This document shows, in pieces, positions 35,721 to 50,700 of a stretch of 64,000 nt of DNA. The position numbers and the translations under genes were made by a program. Under the pieces are notes generated by a model, which was not told the origin of the DNA, did no database searches, and was given only the letters and a program-made list of their open reading frames with translations. Source of the stretch: Andrena cerasifolii. Taxonomy: Eukaryota > Arthropoda > Insecta > Hymenoptera > Andrenidae. The stretch is taken from NCBI RefSeq assembly GCF_050908995.1, contig NC_135119.1:19249001-19313000 (forward strand). Direction: 5' to 3'. How positions within the stretch are numbered: the first letter of the stretch is position 1; every line of letters starts with the position of its first letter.

Positions 35721-38599
35721 GGAAAAAAGTATTTCCTCTGCGAAGATAGTCAGCTTCGTCTGGATTAGTCAGGCACAATGAGCTGAGGCATATTTCGGGA
35801 TGCCAGAGTTTATCGTTCGAAGGTTTTTAGGCGGCAGACAAACACAGAAACGTACAGAAGCTTTCTGCTTTGTGTATTAAGATTCTCGTGGGAACGGTTC
35901 AGCTGGACCAGGGGAATATTGACATTTACGAAGCGAGCGGCAGGAGTAAAGAGCCGCGAGGAATTTTGTCAACTTCATTAGGACGTGCGTTACGAATATT
36001 AGTACTTTCAGTTCGCCACGCAAGTAGGCACATTGGTTTCTGACGGACACTAGCGCGTCTGGTCTCCGGTCGCGAAATGTAGCTAGGTATATGGGATGTA
36101 GTCTCCTTGACCATCTCTGGTTCCACCGGCAGACATCGATAGATACGCATGTCACGCGCTGTTCTGCATATGCACTCTCTTTCCCTTTATGCTGCCGATA
36201 TCAATGCGAGGCGCGTAATAAGAGATGACAAGATAGTTCGTTCTGGACAGGCCACTTAGTTTATTGTGTCCCGATGACGAGTCGCGTCGCGTGCAAGTCC
36301 AGTGAATTCGATTCGTTGGAATCTGTGAGGGAACCGTGGACAGTGCTTGCCGGTCGCGTGGATTATAAATACGTAACTGCAAATTTGTAGCAGCTCTCGT
36401 GTATTTAGAATGGAAAGTTCGAAATCGAGAGATGCAGCTGGTTTTGAGACAGAAGTGATTTGGGCCAGTTGGACGATTAATGTGGTAGCTGTCGTGTCTG
36501 TGAACAAGCGTATCATCGAGGTCTTGAGAGGTACGCTGCACAGTAAAATCGAAAGGTGATCCGCGAGAGAAATGTAATCGCAAATTCCGCGCTGCGTAAT
36601 TGTGACGAAGGCAACTTGGATGTTGTTGAGACGTGCATTTCCATGGGAATGAATCTGATTGGAAATATTTATAACAGATAACCTTCCGCCAGAATTTTTC
36701 TCCGTCGTGTTGTGTCTACGTGCACGTTTCGAGGTATGGAAGTTCGCTCGACCAAGCGTTAAACTCACCAGACGAAGTTCATCGCGAAGCTTCGTACCGA
36801 AACGTATGCACCTAATCGTTCTCAGTGCTTCGCCTGATGTTCAATTAAACGTAGTATATTCTCGTGGTTAAGAAAATTACGAATTAAATGGCGAATGTCC
36901 GTGCATTAACAAATATAATTTTCTACCGTGTTCGCGAGTATTGCGGCTTTAAGTATTAATCTTTAAGTTTAACCTTTACAAGGCCAGGCTGGCGACGTAA
37001 AAATCTGGATAATTTGCCGAACATGTCGGTGGTATATATGCAGAAATTTCAAGTAAATAAAATTTACAATTTCAATGAAAAAATCCCGGCCCTTTAAAGG
37101 TTAATATTTATTTTGTAACGCGAAATTGGAGGAAACCCTGAATTTTTCATTCTGTCACTGAATTGCCAGTAAAATGCCACGATAAAGTCCACGAAATACG
37201 CATTTGAATGAAACGAGGAGAAAATGAATGAAATGCAAAAAGACTCAACGACCTTCCGAGTAATTTATGCTATATGTTAATTCGAAGCGTAAAAATTCTG
37301 CTCAATAACATTTTTCTTTCGATACACTCACCGCAGGTTGGTATTCTACGAAACTATAAACCCAAATATTTCACGTGAATACCGAGAAACTGGCGATGCT
37401 GTAATAAAAGGTATGCGAGACTTTCGAAGAGACATGAAATTTTTCATCAACAATGAGTCATAAAAAAATGATTAAACGCGGCATAAAGTCCATGTCCTTT
37501 GCGTCCTTTATGACCATAACGTCCTTTTCACGAGATATTTGACCTCTCCCAATGAAAAATAGTCTTCTCCTCCGCGAAGTATAAAAGAATCCTTGGGCCG
37601 AAAATGATTTCTGCGAAACTTTTAATCAGACGAAAGCTTCCCATCTAAATTCCTTTGCCGACGTAGTTCTCGCTGCCCGGCGGTTCTCGTTCTATTTTCC
37701 AAAGCTACAACTATGATAAGGATCAATATCACCCATGCATATGCACGGATTAAGTGGTTTATCATTCAGGTTGACCGTGTGTACCTTCAGTACGAAGCGT
37801 TGCATTATGCATCCGCACAATAAAAGTTCCGAAGCCGCTCTTCGAGTACTTTTTCGTTACGACGTTGCAGCAATACCAGCTCGTCGATTAACATTGCAAA
37901 TCCCCCGATACACATCGCCGGCGAGGATCTGAATTAGCGCGGCGTAAAATGCATCTCCGCGGTGACAACTCGTGGCGGCCGCGAAGAGGAAAACACTGGG
38001 AAGGGACGAGCGCTGAGAAACAAAACGTGTCCCTACCGAGGAAAGAAGGAATCTCTTCGAGCTGACACGCGCAAACATCGGGTTAACCGCCAATTACTTC
38101 GACAAACTTTCAGGCAGAACGTTTAGAATCATTGTACCTTGCTTCACAGTTAAACAAATGATCGCGCGTTCCGAGAAGACTTTTAGCCAGCCTTTGTCGA
38201 GCTGTACACGACACGACGTATTTGCAGTTCCACTTTTTTTCGTGAGCCTCCTTTACTATCCGTTTGAGAAAAATAAACACGGCTCCTTTTAATAGAACGC
38301 TGGTCTTCAAACGGATACATTAGCTTTCGCGGCACTCTAACGACTTTGCGAAAGGGTTGCTTGCTTCGGGGATAACCGATGAGGCACTGTTCAACATTTC
38401 CAAATAACTCCTCCGGTTGGATGGAGAACTGACTCCTACAGACTTTGCCCAGTCGAAGTTGCGAACTTGGCAGGGGATTATAATTTAATTTCGCCACCTT
38501 TGATTGAACGGTGGCAAGTGGCGTTTGCTTTTTTTTTAATCGACCCCACCGCGAGGCGAAGCCTGGCCGGGGCTAATTTCCACAGATTAACATTGAGCC
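35721..38599. other. Gene-free DNA upstream of the CD36-family first exon
   Basis: Apart from a 136-bp TTAACCTTTA...TAAAGGTTAA unit at 36969-37104 I see no element or exon. Overlapping ORFs on both strands at 36152-36871 lack any domain or codon signal. Confidence 0.4.
36969..37104. mobile_element. Small TTAA-bounded MITE candidate
   Basis: Begins TTAACCTTTACAAGGCC and ends GGCCCTTTAAAGGTTAA; 136 bp. TTAA at both borders with CCTTT ends would fit a piggyBac-type relic, but the inverted ends are short. Confidence 0.4.
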
Positions 38600-38642
38600 T
38601 ATAAATAAGCGCAATTCACGGTGCGGTCGCATCTGTTTCAGG
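38600..38642 (+). promoter_or_regulatory. TATA box and initiator for the CD36-family gene
   Basis: TATAAATA at 38600-38607 is followed by TTCAGG near 38637-38642, and the start codon is about 70 bp further on. The spacing is a little longer than the usual 30 nt, so the true start could be slightly upstream of TTCAG. Confidence 0.45.
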
Positions 38643-38708
38643 ACCTTACGATCAAGGAGAGGAAAAAAGGAAGGCGCTGAGGTAACTGCAACAAATCAGG
38701 TCGCAACC

Positions 38709-41700
38709 ATGAAGTTCGCAATCCCGCTGCAGCAATTCAGAAGTGAGTAATCGCTTGTACTTACACGCGTGTACGTTATTAACGCGGCTGTTCGCGAAAC
38801 AGTAAAAACAGCACGCGGCCTCTCGATCCTTGACAAAACCTGGCCTGCGTTTAACGAGAATTATATAATTCTTACAATAAAATCATTACCGCTTCTAATT
38901 ACGCCGCCGTCTCCTCCTCGCCTTCGCGCTGCGCACTCGACGATTTGAATTACAAAATTAGCTACCTATGTAAGTCGCGGGCTAAAAAAAAAACTCATAA
39001 AGGATGCGAGCGCGAAAGATAAGGAGCAGCGGCGCGGCAAGGGTCATCAAATCGATGGCCGTAAAGCGGCGTCGTTCAAGGAACGCCTGCCTTCCGCATC
39101 GAAAGTAGGTCTTCGAAACCGTCGAAAGTATCGCTTAAAAACCCCACCAATCCCTTACTTTGAATACCGGAGTTCGCTTTGTAAAATCTTGAGAATCAAA
39201 GCGCGAACACTGTCGCCGCCTCTGTCACGAAAACTTCGCACAAAGCGACCCTCGAGCTTATTTTATTACCAAAGTAAACAGGCAGGTAAGGTAAATGTAC
39301 CAATAACTAGCCGTTTAAGGAAACGGTGGCAAAGTATAATGAATATTGTGTATAAAATTAAGAATTTAAATGGAACTTTTTTCCATTCATAAGGATTTTG
39401 TTGTTTCTCAGCAGTATTTACAGAACAATTTTTTTTTATATTTAACGTGAAATAAACAAGAATATTTGTACGTGTAAATGTACCAATACATAGCCAACCT
39501 CACGCAATTGACCTAGCATCTCAATTTTCATGTCCCAGTACCTAGCCATAGGTTTTATAATCGCGTAAAAATTATTTTAAAAACTGATTCTTTGACTTAA
39601 ATGGAAAAATCCGTTCAGGAAAATTAAGAAGTACAGGAAAATTAAGAAGTACAGATATATAAAATTATTGTATAAGTAACCATAATAAACAGATTAGGAA
39701 ATAAAATTAAAAACATTTTATTTATCTTACAAGTAATATCATTTTGTTTTATATATATTACAATTATATCTTTATTATTTATTAAATATACTCAATTGTT
39801 TTTCTTTTTTTATTATCTTCTTTTTTCGGCTATTCATTTTTTAATTTCATTGTTAAGTTTTTTCTTTTCCTCGGCAATAGCTTTTTTTTACTTTTTTTCT
39901 TTGCTTCATCTCCGTCTTTTTCTTTCTTGTATTTCCATTTGTTTTCTTAGTTTCTCCTCCTAGATTTGAATGTGATGCATCTGCCATTCTTCAGACGTTA
40001 ATATCGTAGAGATCCTATTTGATTTTTTAGCTTTTTATTTGGAATTGCATTAAGCCAAATCAAAACACTTTATACTATTAAAAAATACTCCTGATTATAC
40101 ACTAGTACAAGTCTTTGAGTATACTAAATCGCGACTTGCCTTATACATGGACGCTTGGTTAGTAATTGGGTCACACAAATCTTATGTACCGATATATAGC
40201 CACGTATTTTTAAAATAAAAAACAATCTAAATGCATAATACCGCGTTAATCACTTGCTTTAAATACTCTTAGGATTCCATAACTTATTCGTTTATATAAA
40301 GAGACTCAATATTACACTAATTATTCGCTTAACCAACATCGCTTACTCCTTAGAAAATTCTGAAGAATCTAGCAAAATTCATCATGCCTCCTTACTATGA
40401 GATTTCAAACAATTTTTTAAGCGTTTTAACCATAATATTTATCAAAATCATTTTTAGTGTATGAAGTTTAAGAATTACATAACACAAATTAATCAATATA
40501 CTCTGCCTGATTGATATACACAGCTAAATAATAATTAATATCTGCATCAGAGGCCATGCACTGGTACATGGCTAGTCATTGGTACATTTACCTCACTCTG
40601 CAGCAATAGTCTGGATGCATTTAACAAACACCGCGGCGAAAGCACGCCGATGCCACAGAATCGTAAGCACGACCTCCATTCTTTCGTCATCCGAGGACGC
40701 TGCATTTTCCAATGTCACTACGAGACAGCCGAAGGTCGGGCGAGTCCGAAGCGCGCGGCCGTATTTTGACATTCGTCGATCAACGATATCGGTCCATCGG
40801 AATCGCCCGGACAGCGGCTTCGCGCGCATGCACAGTGTCAGAGTTCAAGAAGCACTTGCTTCGCGAAGCTGCTAAAGTATCCAGATAAGGCCAGGCGGCA
40901 AAGGAAGATGGTTTTACAGTTGCCGCGACCGTGGGTCATATTTAATGACCCCCGCGTTATGCGGCTGATCGTCAGCGCCCGAGACTCGGGTGTCTTTTTG
41001 TCGCGCACGTCTTGAAAGGCTCGAAGTGACTCTTTGACGGGCGTTGAGCAATCGCGACCCTGAATCGATGATTGCAGGTCGTGCACGGGTTTTTTGGCGC
41101 AGGACCTGCGGGCCGAGCGAAATCTGACGGCCACCGAGGCGCGGCCGTGTACGCGGGTGTCGCGTTACACCTTCGAATTTACGCGGATCCCAAATCGGCC
41201 CTGATCGCTTGGGGAATATCCCGGCGGACGCGGCTAGACCTGGGGCTGCCCGATGACTCGGGAGGTATTAGCATATTTTCGGCATAAACGAGTCGGCGAA
41301 CGATATTGCCGTAATCCGTTTAAAGGTCTCGGCCAGCGAGCAGCGCGCGTTACGTAAAAGCTTTCGGAAACCGATCCGTATAGGCGGAGGAAGTGGCTGC
41401 AGGTGTAACCAGCCTGATCTTGACCCGAAGGAGCCTCCGTCGTAACTCTTCGACTGGTAGCTGTTTCCTGGTGGCCGTTTGTGCATTGGAAATCCAGTTT
41501 TATCACTTCGCGGCCAACGTGCGATAAACGCCAAGCATCTTGCGCGTACTTATCGCGGGATAATTACTCGCTCGAGATGTGTAGAAGGGACATCTCAAGG
41601 CTCCCTTATCGCGAGCGCACTTGCTGCCACTTGCCACTGGCGTTTCAATGTCGATTTAAACCACTGTGCGTCGGCGACGATCGACAGCCGACGCACAGTG

Positions 41701-44700
41701 GTTGCAAATGCGATTCTAGCTGAGCAAAATTATTTTTGTCGTCATTTCTTCCTGTACGTATGTATGTAAGGTGGATGTCCCAATTTCTGCTCGTGTCCCC
41801 ATTTCTGCTAATTTCGTAGTTTTGTTATTATTATAAGCGTCACGTTTGTACCGTAGTTACAACGAAATAATTCTAAATTATTTGAACATTTACGAGAGGG
41901 TTGCACGAGCTTGGGGATAATCAAAGTGCAGCATAAGCAGCGAAAAACTTTTAAAATGAGAGACACATGATTTTTCGACCGTCTTTTTTGGTTGGTTGTG
42001 GTAAGGAACAGGGTCACTATTGGTATTCGATAATTGGGCAGAAAATAGTTTTGGCAGTAAAAGTTCTTATTTATTAACGAAAACAGATACCGTATTGTGC
42101 TCTGGACGTAGATTTTGTAGTATTTTTTATTATTTTAAGTAGAATTATTAAAGAATTAATTAATTACTCTGCAAATTTTGATCACAAACAAATTTTTTAC
42201 ACCTTCTTTCCGACGAGTCACCTCTTAAATGAGCAGAAATTGGGACATTCACCTTAGTTTAAGTAACAAGGGAACATCCCGAACCCGGAAAATCAAAAAG
42301 TTCTGTAGATTTGTGAATATGTAGGAGATTTCCTCCTGATTACAACGTAATTTTTGTTTCCTGCCCAAATTCACTTTAGAGGGGTGTAATTGGCCCCTGA
42401 AAATTCGGTTATTTTCCGAATTTGTGTTACAACTCGTGAATTGTAAAATAAATTTTTTACCAAATGATGGATTTAATTAAAAGAAGTAATTTTTGGCTTG
42501 AAACTTTTTTTTCTATATCTTACAGCTCGCGAGTGATTTTGGGCAGCAAACAAAAATTGCGTTGTAATCAGAAGGAAATCCCCTACATATTCACAAAGTT
42601 TCAGAATGTTTTGAATTTCCAGCTTCGGGATCTTTCCTTATAAGTAGCTGGTCCGTTATCCGGTTTCGCTCGGGAATTATTTATGATGTTTCCAAAATTG
42701 AAAAGCGTAAAAAATAAAATGAAGAGCCTATTATCTAATCTAGAACGTATGTAATGTATATTCAACATCTTTTTTTAAATCCGCTCAGCCGTTTGGGCGT
42801 GACAGAAGAACAAACAAACAGACAACGTTTCAGTTTTATTATTTTTTATCTTAATATATAAAGCAGAAAGTGTTTGTGTGTTTGTCTGTCGCCTGAAAAC
42901 TTTTGAACGGTAAACTCTGGGGTCACGAAATGTGTGCCAGCTCATTATGCCTAATTAATCCAGATGAGTGTGACTATTTTCACAAAAAAGAAAATAAATA
43001 AAATTTTTTTATAAAATCGGAATCTAAATTTGGGGCGAAGCCGAGTAGTAAAGCTAAGTAGTTCTCTGAAGGTACATTATACGCATTTTTTTATTTTTGC
43101 CGAAATACTTATCTGTTTACTTGTACACTTTCCATTAACCCTTCGTTGACACACCTCTTTTTTCGATCAATTTTGACATCCCTGGGTGGCTCACACCCAG
43201 AGTAATTTTTGAACGACTGCCATTCTCATCTAAAGAATCCAATTATTATGGAAAAAATCATGGATCAATTTCAAGGTATCTAGAATGTATTCCAATAATT
43301 TTTTATCGAAATTTTATCACAGTTTTTGTAAAAAAAAATCTAGATTACCACACGTCGAAAGAAACGAAGAAAATCTTTAAAAAATTGTAACTTTTACAAA
43401 TTTTAATATTAGAATCTAAAAATCTACAGAGTTGTTGTTGGGATATAATACTTTGAGAGAGAAAATACTTTGTACGTCAGCTTTGGGAAAAAACTATTTA
43501 TTTTGCGTATAAAAGGTACAGGGCGTCAAAATCAGCTTATGGGTGGCTCACACCCAGATTGTCAACGAAGGCTTAAACTAATTGATTAAATCTGAAAACA
43601 TTAACTTTTATCGAGAACACCCGTATTTTTACTTATACACAAAAACAAACAAGAAATAATCACAGACAAAACATTAAAAATAATAAATGAGTAAATACCA
43701 TTAAAGTAGGAAAAACAAACTGTACAACAGGGAGGAGGCTCGATTCGAATGAACAATATTTTGGTTGTATTCGCGTGTCGTTTAAAAATATATGAATCTC
43801 GTAAACGAAGGTTCAAGGAACAGGACGACACTTTGTTAACCTGTTCTAATGTTTGCTTCGGTAATGTATCAGAATCGTAATTGTCTCGTGTGGGTATATG
43901 TATGCCTGATCGGTGCACTGTCCAGAGTTTCGACAAAAATGCTTGAAAAATAAACGTGCATCCTTGTCAATCCTCTACTCCTTCGAATGATGACACCGCT
44001 CACTTTCTGCTCCTTGACATTATGCACGCATGTATGTAGGTTCGTTATAATCCGCTTTCATGTTTCTTTTTTAATAACGCTTGTGATTTAAACCACACGG
44101 CACAACCAAATACGTCGGAGGGGAGAGGTTTTACGGCGCTCTTAACGTAACGAGTGGCATTATACAATTTTTTTTTTATCGCGAGTAGCCATTGAATGTT
44201 AATTTAACGGGCGTTTCTTATTCAACGAGCGTGTCCGCTCGGGGAGAAGAAAACGACATCTGTCCGCGGTACCAATTATAAGTTCATGTGCGCCGATATT
44301 AGCATATCGTGCTTTCGCTGCCGCCGTGCAGAACAGTGGACACGCTGTTTCGGTGCGCGCTGTAACGTACAGAGGCATCGGGAGGGTTACGGTTGCGTTA
44401 TGATCGAGAAGCATCATCGGCGTGTTGCAACGTGTAATTGCTCGCATTAGAATATCGCAGGTCTGCCTTGGCGAGCGAGCGAGGCGCAGGAGCGCCGAAG
44501 AAGTCTGCCCGGAGCACTTTTCTTCCTTCCTCGTGTTCCATCGATGTCGATCGGTTACGATAGCGGAACGAGCGAAAAAGTTGCACAGCTCCTGCGACTA
44601 AAAGTCCATCGGTTTCCTGAGCGGAACGATTACATGCTTCTTTATTTAAATTCACTCTCGTCATGCCCCCGTGAGATCGCGGTATCGCGCAAATCGCTGG

Positions 44701-47700
44701 TCACTTAAGATCGCCAGGTATTTTCCCGTTCTCGCTCGGTTCCTTTTTTCATTCACTGATCGGCGATTAAACGAGTGGAGGCCCCCGAAAATACGCTGCC
44801 AACGGAGCGCCGGAATTAAAAGCCACGTCAAAGTGACCGACGGTGAAAGAAATAAGTGGCGCACTCAAGGGCGGAGGGGCAAGGGGCCCTGGAACCCCCC
44901 AAAGAAAAGGAATAAAGAGATTAATGTGACCACGACTGAAGTGGCTCAAGAGCTTTGTAAAAAGAAAACTGGGTTTTATTCTCTGAAGACATTTTTATAA
45001 TCAGCTAATGAATTTTATAGGATTTGTATTAGAAATATTTTTCTCTGTTCGACTTGGCTACCCCCAAGATTAAATCCTGAGTGCGCCACTGGAAGAAATT
45101 ATAATTTCTTCAAAGTGACGATTAAATCCAATCGAATTTCACGAATTCGAGAACAAATCAATGCGGTATCGAATTTATAGGTTTTATAGCTACAACTGTA
45201 TCACAATATTTCGTGTCGTAAAAATTGTCACAAACAAGTTATTTTGGAGGAAGTTTTCTGCTCTTTACTAGTCAGTTTTTTTTTAAACGATATTTCACTG
45301 CCACTTCAAGTTACGTGTGCTTGATGACCTATGATAAAAGTGACGTATCGCCTTGGAATATTAATTGAAATACATAGTGATTTTCGCACGTGAGTTTTTT
45401 GCGCTCAACCGACGTCTCCTGTCTGGAAAAGCGAATAAATATGCGTTCGAAGAAAAGTGGTCGATTGAAAAAAATCTCTTCCCGAAAGGATCGATCAGTA
45501 GCAAAGGTATGTTTTCCTGCTCGCGTCTGGACGCAGCGTCGAGAGATTCAAAGTCGATTTTCTCGAAAATGGAGCGCGATATCGAAAAAAGTTACTCTTT
45601 CTTTTCTACTGGTAACAAGTAAATGAGTCGAGAAAAAGGAGTGAAATTTTTTGATACCGCGCTTCGTTTTCGAGAAAATCGGCTTCGAAATTCTCGACGT
45701 TGCGTCCAGTCGCGAATAGGAAAACCTACCTCAACGAATGTATATCGCGTAGTATTGCTGATTCCAGATTATGAACACATTAAAGAGGAATTAAAAATTG
45801 GTCGTTAGAGTGGTGACGTTTGCTGCGAGACCAAAGGAGTAATAAATGTAGGGAAGAGAACCGGTTCGATGGAAATTGAAGCAAGGTTGACATTATCAAA
45901 TTAATTGAAACGCTGCCATGTTACAGAGCAATAACGAGGGATCGCAAGTGGCGGCAGATAGGCATTTCAATGAAATACAAATTCAGCGGGTGGAAACACG
46001 TTATTCTACGATATCTACTGAATGGCACGCGTCATTCATTAATCTTCACTGAACAGTGCAATTCAAGTCAGGTTTCAATTAATTATGTGTAACTTTATTA
46101 ACGATATAAGTTGCCGCGTGATTCTGACATAAAAGGCACTTCGATAACGCTCCTTTTCATCACCGCAATATGGCATAATTGCCTGAGAACGCGGTAATGC
46201 ATTTCAATAACTACAGATTCCCTGTTCCATTCATTCATAAATGAGTTTATCGTCAATTCCTTACGCGCCACTCAACACACACAATTCCTTTCAACGCAGT
46301 TAATCTCACACATGTAAATACCCACAATCCCACGTGCTTTATCGCCAGATTTGATTTTCTAAAACATGTTCCATAATTCCAGTTTGCTAGCAGAGGTGTT
46401 ATACCATTCCTTGAGTGTTTTAAGGGGGTTTCAACGCCATCTTCGGGAATTTATTTAACAAATACTATAAGTTTATACTACCTGTCGTTTTGCCTGCATA
46501 TTAAGGTATGTTTGAAGTAATACTCAGAATTTTTTTAAACTTTTCTATCGCACAGATAAGTCAGTGGCGCAAGCTTCTTCAAGAAAATTCATTTCCGACA
46601 GGCGTTGGCGTGGGAACTGTTCTAGTCATCCAAAATGGAAAAACTAAGGTTCATTTCCTTTATTAAGTTTGCCGCTATGGTTGGAACCTCGGGCGAGTTC
46701 CTATCCTGCATAAAATTAATTCTACACAATGAAAACAGCTAAATATATGAGCAAAAATCGAACATTCTTTCAAAATGCTGTGATTCTGCAAATTTTTATT
46801 ATTAGGGGGCCTCTGTGGTTCCAACCATAACAACAAGCATAATAAAGAAAATAAACCTTAGTTTTTCCATTTTGGACGACTAGAACAGTTCCCACGCCAA
46901 TGCCCGTCAAAAGAAAATTGTTTTGAAGAAGTTTGCGCTGCGGACTATATCTACGTATATGTGCTATAAAAAGGTTCCAAAAAATTCCCAGTATTACTTC
47001 AAACATACCACAATATGCAGGTAAAACGCCAGACAGTATAAACTTACAGTTTTTGTTAAATAAATTCCCGAAGGTGGCGTTGAAAAGCGGGAAGTGACAC
47101 CAGAGTACCCCCTTAAGGAGAACACGCGTGTCCTTGAAACCAAGTGCGAGCTGTATTTTAAAATACAGCGTCAACTCTGTCTAATGAAATGTCAGGGAGA
47201 TGGATAAACCAGATAATTATAGGAAATAAGAAAAGAGGAAGAGACGAGCCGATCTGCCGAAGGTTATCTTCGCATAGTCCGCCAGCGTCGCCACTAATTC
47301 GCCATAGTGTAGCTGAAAGTAAAAGTCAATACCGAGCAGCCAGTGAACCGGCGCCCCGCGATAACAAGCGATAGTTTTTCGCCGTACGCCCCGGCTGTCA
47401 GTATGAAATCGACGATTTCGATGGTAAACAGGTCTTCCTTAATTAGTGCCTTTTCGTACGTGCCGTGGAATTTGAGTCAAGGCGAGCGGGTAAATGTGAA
47501 TCACATAGCGTATCGTAGGGCATGATTGCCGCCCATTAAATTGCGTTTGCGCGCCAAATTGGTTTCCATGAAATTTTCAAAAAAAAAAAAAAACCCGCCC
47601 AGGAACCTTGCCCCTAAATTCGACACGGGCAACTGTATTCTCCAAAGTACTGTGCGGAACAAATGCGGAGGGTAATTTAAAATTCCAATCGGGACATTGA

Positions 47701-50700
47701 TGAGACGTTGACCAATGTGTCCATCGATCGTCCGTCAACCCGAGATATGTACGTATCAGGTGTTTAATTGATCGAATAAATCTTGCGCATTTGTCATCTA
47801 ATTCACCGAGCAATCGTAAATCTGTCTGGGGGCATAGGACGAAACGATTGCTCGCTCCGACGACTGTTATTTTAGAACGCAAATATTTTCGTAACGCATA
47901 ACCAGCGCCGGAAAAAATGCCTGGCGGGGTTAAAAGCGTCGCCGCTGGGATTTGACACTTGTTTGTCATAACAAAGGAGTTAAAAAATATTCGCGACGCG
48001 TAAACAATTATCTAATCGGTGTGTATAGAGCTGGGCAAGTGTAACGTGAAATTGCAAAACGCTGGGAGGATGAGTCAAGTTCGTCTCAATGACGGCCTGG
48101 ATTATTCCAGCGTAACTCATTTTTCACCGAGCTGCGGCAGAAAAATCGAATAATCATAGCGGAAGCGTCACCGTCAATGCAAATCGCAGGCTTACGTGCG
48201 CTAACTTGTGTAATAATGCAGGGGATTAAATTAGTGTGTATAAGCGGCCGTGATTCATCCGGCAGGTTGGCAAAAAATTAACAAAAACTGTCGAGGCTGA
48301 GAGACTTAATGTAGGTTACTTTAAACGCATCTATCATCGATTTCGTCCGTGACGTCGGTCTCGTTACAGTTCCAACGCGCGATGAATCCCCGTCGAACTT
48401 CATGTCACGTCGTTTAGACGAATGGGACAGAAACGTGTCCGGTTGGTGGCGGCGTGAAGCGATGACTCGCCTCGAATGCGAGAAGATTAACCGCTTCGCC
48501 GAGGTGTCTTCATTCAATCGGCAATAAATCGGCCAGACTTTGCATCGCAGACGAAAACGCATGCCGAAGCATTCCATGCTGCTTTCCCACGTTTTCGCGG
48601 GTCAAAGGAATAATGATTGAATCGCCATCTTTCGCACCCCTAGTAGGGGAGACTGGGGCTAGTTGATACAGGGGCAGGTTTAGTGTTCCTTCTCGAGAAT
48701 TTCTCGAGAAATTTTATAAATGCTTATTTCTTATTTCTCAAGAAATACTATTTTTCTCGAGGAACTTAAGTCTACGAAAATTATTATAAATCGCGAATGT
48801 TTAAACACACCTACAATTTATAATAAATCTTATTAGTAGCATTAGAACCTATATGAATTACAATAGAAAATCTCAGTAGAGAAGATTCGACATTATTGAC
48901 TGGTGAAGGTGCTCTTAAATTCTTATTTAACAATTTAGAAAAATGGTATACCTACTGAATTAAGTATTGAGTTTTTTGTGGCTATTATAGGAGAAATATC
49001 GAAAAGAAGAGACAAAACTATTGTAGCCCTTATAAAAGTGTTGCATAGGTAATGGAGAATCTCTTCAAAATGATTCAAAAGAAGCGTTTGTCATTTAATA
49101 TCCACGACAGATATGTTTATAACGCCGAAATAATTTTTAAGTAGCTAGACTTTTCGGAAAATATTACAGTAACCATAATTCTCCTGAAAATACTAGAAAA
49201 TTTACGGGTCCTAAAAATGAAGAATTACCATTAAGAAAACAATTAGATAGCAATCGCAGAGAGTTTCCAAGAAATTAGTATCAACCAAGAAGACGATAAA
49301 TTCTGGACTTTAACAAAGGAATTTCATAGCTTTCAGTCCACAATCCACTCAAAACGAAAGAAAGTTTTCTACAGCTACAGATTTTATCACAAAATAGAAA
49401 CAGATGAAAAACCATTTTAAAATAAAAAAGTAATGTTTCACTTTGCACAAATTTTGTATTAAATAAATAAATACATCAATTATATTTAATATCTGTTTTT
49501 TCATTTATACAAGGTTTGTGCAAATTAGACAGGAATGAACAATTAGTTAAAGGTTTCTTCTGTGTTTGATAAATATTATCAACATTATTCCAAAAATATA
49601 AATTTTGTAATATTTTTTTGCAATTTCTCGAGAATTCTCGAGAAGTATGATGTGATTTCTGATTTCTCAAGAAGCAAAAAATATCGAGAAATCAGGAACA
49701 CTAGGCAGGTTGATACAGACGAATTATCTCGACACAGTATATATGTACCTCCATTTGATCGAGATATGTGAAGTTTGTTGTTCAATTCTTTACTACGGTT
49801 CAGCGTAAGGTGAATGTCCCAATTTCGGCTCATTTAAGGGGTAACTCGTCATAAAGAAGGTGTACAAAATTTGTTTGTGATGAAAATTTGCAGAGTAATT
49901 GATTAATTCTTTAATAATAAATCAACCAATTCAAAAACTATTTAAGAAAGATATTTCAAGACGTTTAACTATTAGTAATTTGTAATTAAATATTTAATGC
50001 TCTAAATATCCGTATTTCTGCTCATGAAAAATAGTGATGTACGTATTGCCCCACGCTCGTGCAACACTCGCGTAAATGTTTAAATAATTTAGAATTATTT
50101 TGTTGCAACTATAGTACAAACTAACGCATATAATAATAAGAAAAATACGAAATGAGCAGAAATTGGGACAGTCACCTTACGTTTGTGTACCTTGACGTTA
50201 ACAATCGTTTTTTTAACTGTTTTCGTTTATATGGAGAAACAGTAAATAGTTTTGATACATCCAAATTGATCGTCCAAGTAACATTTTTTCATTCAGTTTG
50301 AATGTATTTTCTCAAGTTTTTGATTACTATATATTAAAGAGGAAGGACCAAAGTATATTTTGGCATATTTGTTATTAAGGAATTAATTAAAATAAAGAAT
50401 GAAAAAAATTGAAAACTGAAGAACGTATCAACTAGCCCCGGTCTCCCTTACACATTGGATGCGCATAAGCAGCACTGCCGTAATTTTTTAACGACGTGTT
50501 CGAAATAACGAAGTTACCCGCTGGGCCTCGGGTGTAAAATGTCGTTTTAACGAATAGAAAGGATTGCTTAATAAATTACTACACGAAGGATTTAACGCCC
50601 CATCTCCCAATGCTTGGCGTTTGATCTTTATTACTTATCTAGTTCTTTTCAAGGAGGATTAAGCAATGCCTTATTCGCCGTATTCTTTGTATAACTGAAT

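Noticed and set aside
36152..36768. Overlapping 143- and 170-codon - strand ORFs
   Set aside because: Two frames open over the same GC-richer DNA, no domain, no splice context.
47577..47969. 130-codon - strand ORF
   Set aside because: Ends in a poly-Phe run from an A-tract and lacks any known domain.
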